From Candidatus Omnitrophota bacterium (lineage in GTDB: Bacteria; Omnitrophota; Gorgyraeia; Zapsychrales; JANLHA01), in the NCBI GenBank assembly GCA_024653845.1, contig JANLHA010000255.1, positions 1 through 6,095 on the forward strand: 6,095 nucleotides of DNA. The letters are read 5' to 3'. Positions within the stretch are counted from its first letter, which is position 1. Each line of letters begins with the position of its first letter. The position numbers and the translations under genes are program-made. This document shows, one piece after another, positions 1 to 6,095 of the stretch. The notes below the pieces were generated by a model that was not told where the DNA came from, ran no database searches, and saw nothing but the letters and a program-made list of their open reading frames with translations.

Positions 1-1575
1 AGACAATCGGGGCGGGTGATGGCGGTCATCAGTCTCAATGTGGGGGAAGCTCAGCCGGCACATTATCAAAGAATTGTACAGATGTTGCGTCGACAAGGGT
101 TTTCTTCGACCCGCGTTTATGAAGGGCTCACCAATTATCCGTCGACTTTATATGCTTTTAATACTCCCATCGTCGTGGCTTGGCGCGACGTCAGCCTGGA
201 GCCGGGAGCACATGCTGATTCTATTCATGCTTATTCAGAGATGTTGGTTTCTAACGAAGCCCATGCGTTAGCACAGAGGACCTATGGGCCAGGGCAAATT
301 GCGCAGGCCAGGGTTTCTCTGAGAAAAGATGATCGTGTCCTTTTATCATTGCAAAGCGGACATTTCCATGCAGATTGGGAAGCCATCCTCACCTCTGATA
401 TTCAGTGGCTTTATGCACAGATCCAGTTGAGAGCGTTTCTCGTGCCGCAACAATTTTCTGTGGTGGTGACTACGAAGGCTAAGAAGCGCGTTAAGCAAAA
501 CGATGTTTTTGTTCTTAAGGCCAACGAGAGCGGCCGGCCCTTCATCGCGGCCGCGCATATCGAATCCAAAACCGTCATTCTTCATCCGCATCACTTTGAT
601 CTTACTGATCAAGAAAGGCGCCGTATCTTTTTTCATGAATTTATTAGCCATATTGCGAAAGGAATTCGTGATGAAGCCGTGGCCCGACGAGATACAGCTC
701 TGTTTTTCTTAAGAGGAAATTTGCCTTCTTCGATGACCGACGTCGAAGGTTTTATTATTGAAACATATGCTTATCCTAACCGGACAGTGGAGCGGCTGGA
801 TGTTGAAGGAAATGTTTTTTGGGCGAGTATATGGACACCGCGGGGGATGGTTGAAGTGGTTCATCATTCGGGACAGAAATATTATGAGGTTTGGTTCCAG
901 GGGAAACGGATTGACGCCTATCGTCACGAGAAAGATCGTGCCACAGGATTTGCTTGGGCTGAATTGCCATTTACAGCTCGGGCCAATGCATTAGAGTTGC
1001 AAAGGCTGGATTTACAGAATGAATACGCTGATGAGATTTCTTTTCATCTCGTTTTGTGGTTGGCTTTGCGGGCTAATCGTCGGATGATTCGAACGATAAG
1101 AACAGAAGCCGCTGAAGATTTTAACCTCATGCGTCAATTGATCCGGGTTTTAGAGCCGGAAACGATGATGGCCCAAATTGCCGAAGACAGGAGTTTGCCG
1201 GAAGATGAGGAGCCGCGTCTGGTTTGGCATTCTTGGCCATCGGGAGAGTTTTTGTATCAATTGGGTCGAACGGGGATTGCTGTACTGGACGGAGGATATC
1301 GAAACGAGGTCGTGGAAGTGGGTCCTGCTCCTGAGTATTTGGTAGAAGTTAAATCCAGCCGAGCGCTTCCACCGCCCACCGCAGGGACATTATCCAAGGT
1401 GGCCAGGCAAACAGCTGGCATGGTCATTGATGTTTTTGATGCACAGACGGGGCAAGCATTCCCCGTTTCGTTAAATGCAGAAGTGCGTCTTGCGGGTCGA
1501 CCTCGACGAGATTTATATCCATTCTATGAAAGGCCTTTTGAGAGAGTTGAGAATGAACCTTTAGCTAGAGTGGCT
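1..1575 (+). other. Unrecognised N-proximal region of the giant protein (residues about 1-525)
   Basis: I do not recognise a family here. The sequence looks like a folded soluble protein: alternating beta-like stretches (for example residues 434-440 and 473-480, rich in Val, Ile and Leu) and amphipathic helices (residues 331-400, rich in Leu, Arg, Glu and Ala). An HEXXXH motif at residues 212-217 sits in a predicted helix (see separate entry). A short Pro-rich stretch at residues 455-461 may mark a domain border, followed by about 65 residues before the AceK-like domain starts. No hydrophobic stretch is long enough for a membrane helix. The region probably holds more than one domain, but I cannot set firm borders. 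Confidence 0.6.
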
Positions 1576-4500
1576 TCTCAGACGGCCGTTTTGATTTTAG
1601 GAGACTTTGATCGATATTTTTCACATTATCAAGATATTACAAAAGGGGCCTTTGCTCGTTTTGAAATTGCTGATTGGCAAGGGGCCATGAAAGATGGTGA
1701 TGAGCTTATTCGACTTTATGGAAAGAGCATTTTAGCAACGGCCGCTCAAGTGTCGCTTCTCTTGGGTCCTCGCGAGTCCTTGCGAAATCTGTGGGATATG
1801 ATGAAAAAGGAATATCAAAAACGGATCGATGGACGTTATGAGGATGATCTCGCCCTGATTTATTTTTACACGGTTATGCGCAAGATATTTGCCTTTTATC
1901 GTCAAACAGTTGAATTTGAGGACGATCGTTTAAGTCTGCAGCTTTTGGACCGTCAAGTTGTCTCTCGCCGGTATATGAATCGTCCGGAGGTGCCAGTACA
2001 ACATCTTATTCAAAGGATATTGACCGCTTATCATTTCCAAGGATATTCGTCAGAAGACATGGCCGAAGACGCAGCGTTGGTCGCGACGGCTCTTTCTCGT
2101 CATCTTTCGACGATGAAGGGGGCGGAGGATTTCGATGCCATTGAAATGTTGAATCAAGCCGCCTTTGTTAATAAAGGCGCGTATTTGTTAGGGCAGATTT
2201 CCGTGCGTGGTGGACGGGTTATTCCTTTTGGGTTAGCACTTTTAAATGATAAACACCAGCGGCGCCGTGGCCAGCCTTCAGGGATTTACGTTCATGCTGT
2301 TCTCGTCGGTGACCAGCATTTCGTTGATCTTCTGCGCTACACCCGGGCCAGTCTTAGAATTTTTCCAGAATTTTATCGGGAGATTATTGAATTTCTACAC
2401 GTAATGTTCCCGGATCGGGAAGTGGCTTCTTTGCAATCCGCGATTGGATTTGAGCAGCCTTCCAAGAATACTTTAGTTAAAAAATTGAGAGGACATCTTG
2501 CAGTTTCGAAAGAAGGATTTGAAAGGACAGAAGGGACAGCAGGTTTTATTATGATCACTTTTACTCTCCCAGGGTTCCCTTATGTCTTTAAAGTGATCAC
2601 AGATGAGAATGAGAAACAAAGAGGGGTTGTCATCAAGAATCATCATGTGGAGCGAGCATTTCATACGGCCCACATGCAGGATCGCACTGGGCTTCTCTTA
2701 AATACTTCTGCGGTTGTTTTGAATTTTCGGCAAGACCTTTTCCCTGAGGATTTGTTAACCGCTATTCGCGGGCGTGCTCTTCAAGCCATTGTTTCTGAAG
2801 ATCAAGAAACGATCAGTTTGAGAGTGTATGTCCAAAGACGCGTGATTCCCCTGGAAATTCATTGGGAGCAGATTAAGAATGACCCTGAAAAAGTACGAGA
2901 GGTTTTGGATTCTTATGGACAATTTTTGAAAGATTTGGCTGCAACGGGCATCATGTATGGTGATCCGCGATTTAAAAATGTGGGAGTCAAGCAGGCCAGT
3001 GGCCGTGTCGTGGGATTTGATTTTGATGAGATTTATTTATTGGGAACGCCGTTGATTTTCATGTGGCCACATTACGAATCCATGGCTGAATTGTTAAACG
3101 AGATTGGGATCCCTGAAGAATATCATGAATTTTTCTTAAGTAGACACGGCGATTTATTTGAGCAGACCTTCTGGTCGACCATGAAAGTCCGTGTCGATGC
3201 TGGTGAAGTGATGGATTCTTTCTTCTATCCCCGGGACGCCTGGTTGGACCGCCGTTTCCCCGGACAAGAAGAAGTTGAGCCTCACGAAGCTTTCGCTGAC
3301 GGTGCGCTGCAGGTGGCGGAAATTCCCAGCGCCAAAACAGGAACGCTTCGTTTTACACTTCATCCCGACGGGAAGGTGAGTGATGTCGCCGCACAAGGCG
3401 ATGTTAACCCTGAGGAGCAAACCCGAATTCCTCAGGCGTGGGCCAGAGGCCATGCTTCACTGAGAGACAGTCACGGCGCCAACGCGCTGGCCAGTCTACC
3501 AGAAGATGGTCTTGGTGTTGTGTTACGACTGCATGGCCGCGTCGGCCCGATTGCGCAAGTGATCGATGGGGAAACGCATCTTTCTTACCGTGCGACCCGG
3601 GGCCCCCCAGAGTTTAAAACGAACAAGGCTTATCGAGAACGTCTTTATGAAGCCCTTCCCCTTATTTTCTCCGACGAGATTGACCATCTCCTCCATCCTC
3701 CCTACACCCAAGAAGTTCATCAACGTTTGGCACAGCGACTAGAGCAGGCTGAGAATCGTTCGTCCTACGATGCCCTCATTTTTGTCTTTGAACAAAATAG
3801 AACACATCAAACGATGTCTCGAAGGGCGGTTGCTTTTGAGCGGCCCGTCATCCGGGAGGCGGGTGAGGGGTGGTTCTGGGTGATCACAGAGACAAATGTG
3901 ACCCAAACAAAAGATCGAGAGGGAATTGTTATTTACATCGATCCCGGTTGGATGAGGGAGAAAAATATTGGCTTTTGGGAAATCAAATCTGTGGGGGTTA
4001 CACAGAAAGATGTCCAGACACAGATTTCTCTAAGTATCGCTCAGGGGGAGATTATCGATGTCCCTTATATGATTGTTCGTGATCAGCATGGGGTTTTGGC
4101 TCTGGTGATTGGAGAACAGATTTCCTCGACGGCGCTCTTTGATGTGATGGTCAAACATCTGAAAGATGAATATGGCACGACGGAGTTTGAGATTGTGGGT
4201 ATCCGCACAGGTACCAATGGTGAATCAAGAATAAAAGTGGGAAGAAATTTTGCTGTTCCCCGCGTATTTGAAGACACTTGGGTGGCTGTGAAAGTCGTAG
4301 AAACCAAGCAAGGTTTTAAACCTTTGAGTGTTGCGACGGTGGATGCGATTTTCAGACAAACTCATCGCTACGAAGGCATTGTTCCATTGTCTGAGAAAAT
4401 TTCCGTTCAACCACAGCCTGAAGATGTGCTAGCGCCCGAAGTCCCCGTTGCGCCAGTGCCTGCAGCGAAGCCGCCTCGCCGCCAAAAAGAAAAAGCTCGG

Positions 4501-6095
4501 CCTGCCGAAGTGATCCCTGCCGTTGTTTCTCCTAAACCCGAGAGCTCCCGGATTTCCTCTGAGCAAGGAGAAGCACTTAATGGTTTGGTGGTAAAGGACA
4601 ATTTTGCCGTGATCCATATTGCGGATCGTGTGCAAGGAGTCATCGTCCGTGATCAGCCCGTGGATCCTTTAGAAAAACTCGACGCTGGTCAACGTCGTCT
4701 TGTGGATACCGCTGCAGACAAGGTCCGGGCTGGCCAAGCATGGAACGCCGATGAAGAAGCGCTGGCTCAAGGAGTGATTCAATCGGGGATGTTCCAGTAT
4801 CTGCGAGGCCTGGACGAAGAGGCCCCTTTAAGAACTCTGGAAGATCTTTTAACCGATCATACGATCTTTCAGATTAAAAAGATGAAGATCCTCATGCAGG
4901 CGCTGGTGAGGATTTCCCAGTTGGCAAATATTCGGAAGTTTTATTTGACCGGCGAATTCTTTCACAGTTTTATCGGCATCTATTTACATCTTCTTCCTCC
5001 AGGATCTTTCACAGGGGTTGAGGGTTATAGCCGGCTGGACGTGCATGTCAGTTTTTCAGGACGAGAATTGGCTGAGGAGCTCAAACCTATGCCCAAGCCC
5101 GTTGTGTCCCGAGCTCAAGTGCTTGTTCGTGCACTCGATGAGGTGCCTGCCGTTAAACAAAATTTAAGAATTCTGATTCCTAACGTTGGTCTTTGGTTGG
5201 GAGGCGAACCGTTGGTCTTGATGCTCAATAGTGCAGCTTCCATGGATTATGTGACACCATTTTATGGCCGGTATATGGAAGTGAAAATTTTAGGCGATGA
5301 GATTCAGGCCATAGAATTGTATCCCTCTTTGGAGCACCCTCAAAGTGATCATTTTGAAGTGAAAGAAGAGCGCTTGCGTCAGAAATTGTTCTCCCAGCTG
5401 GCGCGCGCTATCACGCTCAGTGAATCCAATAGGATTTTTATCAAAGGTTTTCCCGATGGAAACTTCGCGGATTACGCGACCCATCCTGGACAGGAAGTCG
5501 CGGAATTGGTGCGGTTAGGGAAATTTCCTTCAGAGACCGTCGGTTCAGTTGTTGTTGCTTCATCGGCGTTAGCCGCTTATTACAAAGGCAGAATTGTGCT
5601 TCCGACGGACCAAATCCAGGCTTTGTTTGATATCGTGCTTCCTTTATTCATCGCCCAAGTTCAAGAACGTTTGCAGAATTACAGAGAAGTTTTTGACAAT
5701 CTCGTGACTTTTGCCAATCGTCGGGCAGAGTCGCCAAAGAATTCACAATTCACTCTTGAGCAGCTTAATCGATTTGCCACCGGAGAAGTGTTCGCTGGTT
5801 ATTTAGCCGCTGCACGGGTCTTGTATTCGGTGCTAGATTTCTTCGACGGGCTTCGCCTCGAGGGTCTGCAGGAATTTCGAGAGACCGCTCGATTAAGCCC
5901 CGCCGAGATCAACCTTTCCTCAGAGATCAATCTCAGCGACAAGGTAAGGCTCTACCATCGTTTACAAGATTTGGCTGCTGAAAGGTTCCGCCAGAGAGTC
6001 GGTGATTATAACCTCGCTTGGATTGAAGTCGCCGCAGGTATAGTTGCCGTCGGTGCCGATGCCAATCCTAATATTTTTATCGATTGGATCAAGGA
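1..6095 (+). CDS. Interior fragment of a giant multidomain protein containing an AceK-like kinase domain (partial at both ends)
   Basis: Frame 1 is read without a stop for 2,031 complete codons, plus two bases of another; the chance of this in random sequence is vanishingly small, and an unmistakable AceK-like domain lies in the same frame. The start and stop lie outside the window, so the full length is unknown but exceeds 2,031 residues. Order: unrecognised region (1-525), AceK-like domain (526-1086), unrecognised alpha/beta region (1087-1468), proline-rich linker (1469-1520), unrecognised mostly helical region (1521-2031). I see no transmembrane helix or signal peptide in this part. The in-frame translation contains no cysteine. 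There is no frameshift or sign of decay, so it looks like a functional gene. The shorter open frames on both strands are shadows of it. The role of the whole protein is unknown; Omnitrophota-type giant proteins are the closest architectural match I know of, which is an inference. Confidence 0.97.
634..651 (+). other. HEXXXH motif, possible metal-binding or degenerate metallopeptidase site
   Basis: Residues 212-217 read HEFISH, inside a helix-like segment (RRRIFFHEFISHIAKG), with an acidic pair Asp224-Glu225 eight to nine residues further on. HEXXH is the classic zincin motif; a version with one more residue between Glu and the second His is known from dipeptidyl peptidase III (HEXXGH). Here there is no Gly before the second His, and I cannot identify the rest of the fold. 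It could be a real zinc site, a decayed peptidase site, or coincidence. Confidence 0.3.
1576..2520 (+). other. AceK-type regulatory half (residues about 526-840)
   Basis: In E. coli AceK the first roughly 310 residues form a helical regulatory domain that senses AMP and helps dock the substrate. This stretch keeps that layout: the RFEIADW start motif (residues 553-559), then a segment around residues 602-629 (KEYQKRIDGRYEDDLALIY) matching the KEHYTRLLPDYPRFEIAES part of E. coli, LIQRILTAYHF (669-679) matching LLMRVISDLPL, and NKGAYLLG (724-731) matching NKAAWLVG. Residues 770-780 (GDQHFVDLLRY) align with GELFIDTCLTT, the segment I recall as the substrate-recognition helix in E. coli; only the Gly, Phe and Asp are kept. 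That leaves room for a different partner protein. Confidence 0.85.
2521..3258 (+). other. AceK-type kinase/phosphatase catalytic half (residues about 841-1086)
   Basis: This is the protein-kinase-like lobe pair. Using E. coli numbering worked out from memory: Lys864 matches Lys336 (ATP-binding lysine, in VFKVI), Asp988 matches Asp457 (catalytic), Lys992 and Asn993 match Lys461 and Asn462, and Asp1007 and Asp1009 match Asp475 and Asp477 (metal/ATP site in DYDEI). The core needed for ATP chemistry is therefore intact. Changes: Asn901 replaces Asp371, Gln945 replaces Glu416 in the probable hinge strand, the loop TEGTAG (843-848) replaces APGIRG, and about 19 residues are missing between the DFDEI motif and the DLF motif (1040-1042). 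I infer an active kinase with weakened or lost phosphatase activity. Confidence 0.88.
3259..4404 (+). other. Unrecognised alpha/beta region after the AceK-like domain (residues about 1087-1468)
   Basis: I do not recognise a family. The first roughly 60 residues are polar and rich in Gly, Ala, Glu and Pro, and may be a flexible connector. After that come strand-like stretches such as DALIFVFEQ (1257-1265), GWFWVITETNV (1290-1300), EGIVIYIDPGW (1307-1317), GVLALVIGEQI (1365-1375) and TWVAVKVVE (1427-1435), with helices between them, for example KAYRERLYEALPLIF around 1209-1223. This looks like a folded globular domain or two, not a repeat array. It stops at the proline-rich linker. No catalytic motif is evident, and no membrane segment. 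Confidence 0.55.
4405..4560 (+). other. Proline-rich charged interdomain linker (residues 1469-1520)
   Basis: Twelve of 52 residues are Pro, the rest mainly Ala, Val, Glu, Lys, Arg and Ser, with no Phe, Tyr, Trp, Gly, Asn, Met or His. The order is an acidic Pro/Val/Ala part, a strongly basic patch (PPRRQKEKARP, residues 1491-1501), then a Ser/Pro part. This is typical of an extended, disordered spacer between folded domains, and it gives the clearest domain border in the C-terminal half of the window. Confidence 0.85.
4561..6095 (+). other. Unrecognised, largely helical C-proximal region (residues about 1521-2031, continues past the window)
   Basis: I do not recognise a family. A short beta-like start (NGLVVKDNFAVIHIAD, residues 1528-1543) is followed by long amphipathic helices: residues about 1561-1605 (Gln, Arg, Ala and Asp rich), 1621-1662 (IKKMKILMQALVRISQLANI and on), 1787-1812, and 1869-1910. 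Between them lies a beta-rich segment at 1681-1770 (RLDVHVSFSG, NLRILIPNVGLWLGG, YMEVKILGDEIQAIELYP). Residues 1889-1896 and 2009-2018 are hydrophobic but too short or too charged nearby for membrane helices. The open frame runs through the last base, so this region is cut by the window edge. Confidence 0.55.

Larger units (their letters stand above)
1576..3258 (+). other. aceK: AceK-like domain (isocitrate dehydrogenase kinase/phosphatase family) fused within the giant protein
   Basis: Residues about 526-1086 (about 561 aa, against 578 in E. coli AceK) align along the full family length. The symbol marks the domain by homology; the gene as a whole is not a classical aceK. AceK phosphorylates isocitrate dehydrogenase and removes the phosphate at one active site, steering carbon between the TCA cycle and the glyoxylate shunt. 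Matches to E. coli AceK as I remember it: start FDRYF...RFEIADW versus FDAQYGRF...RFEQADW; NKGAYLLG versus NKAAWLVG; FTLPGF followed by VFKVI versus the same; VYVQRRVIPL versus LYIERRMVPL; GDPRFKNVG versus GDMLFKNFG; GRVVGFDFDEI versus GRVVFYDYDEI; end FWSTMKVRVDAGEVMD versus YWRALQNRIREGHVED. No in-frame start with a Shine-Dalgarno sequence lies at the domain border, so it is made as part of the large protein. Substrate unknown; isocitrate dehydrogenase is not assured. Confidence 0.93.

Noticed and set aside
532..554. Two rare 8-base palindromes close together (GGCCGGCC at 532-539 and GCGGCCGC at 547-554), like a cloning polylinker
   Set aside because: Both are in frame and code for ordinary residues, with no break in the reading frame or vector-like sequence around them; coincidence in a locally GC-rich stretch.
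346..651. Antisense open frame of about 101 codons
   Set aside because: It lies opposite the continuous + strand frame, has no recognisable product and is rich in chance codons; it is a shadow of the giant gene.
1591..1612. AGGAG followed by a possible TTG start at the AceK-like domain border, suggesting an internal translation start
   Set aside because: The TTG at 1607 is in a different frame from the AceK-like domain, and nearby ATG at 1553 is also out of frame, so separate expression is not supported.
4407..4643. Antisense open frames over the proline-rich linker, rich in Gly, Ala and Thr
   Set aside because: Their composition simply mirrors the GC-rich proline and alanine codons of the linker on the + strand.
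5911..5940. Near-duplicate EINLS-SEINLS, a possible start of a repeat array
   Set aside because: Only two short imperfect copies; no further copies are visible in the window.
6019..6060. Hydrophobic stretch (WIEVAAGIVAVGA) as a possible membrane helix
   Set aside because: Too short and contains a Glu, with polar residues on both sides; no convincing transmembrane segment.
1..6095. RNA genes, terminators, promoters, insertion sequences, CRISPR or direct repeat arrays
   Set aside because: I saw no repeat units, tRNA-like or hairpin-plus-T-run structures worth calling, and the whole window is accounted for by one reading frame.

Overview
The whole window is the interior of one enormous protein-coding gene. 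On the + strand, the frame starting at base 1 is open from the first base to the last: 2,031 complete codons with no stop. Neither the start codon nor the stop codon is inside the window. There is no intergenic DNA, and I see no supportable promoter, terminator, RNA gene, mobile element or CRISPR array. Residue numbers below count codons from base 1 of the window, not from the true N-terminus.

Layout of the encoded protein: (1) residues about 1-525, a region I do not recognise, with one HEXXXH motif at residues 212-217; (2) residues about 526-1086, a full-length domain clearly homologous to AceK, the isocitrate dehydrogenase kinase/phosphatase, with a regulatory half followed by a kinase-type catalytic half; (3) residues about 1087-1468, unrecognised mixed alpha/beta sequence; (4) residues about 1469-1520, a proline-rich charged linker with no aromatic residues or glycine; (5) residues about 1521-2031, unrecognised, largely helical-looking sequence running off the window.

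Two things stand out. First, AceK is normally a stand-alone cytosolic enzyme of about 570-600 residues, usually encoded beside the glyoxylate-shunt genes aceB and aceA. Here it is a domain buried in a giant polypeptide, with no internal start signal at its border. The ATP-site residues are kept, but the position matching E. coli Asp371 (linked to phosphatase activity) is Asn, and a family-typical segment after the DYDEI motif is missing. Second, I found no cysteine codon anywhere in the 2,031-residue reading frame, including the AceK domain, whose E. coli relative has several cysteines. This suggests protein-wide selection against cysteine, as in many exported giant proteins.

Organism: a bacterium with roughly half GC content and very large genes. 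The style (giant soluble multidomain protein, enzyme domains strung between unrecognised segments) recalls Omnitrophota (former OP3; for example Candidatus Velamenicoccus, known for a giant protein), but this is an inference from gene architecture only. A speculative working idea is a giant exported or cell-surface protein carrying an AceK-derived kinase module. I see no signal peptide, membrane segment or secretion signal in this window to prove export.
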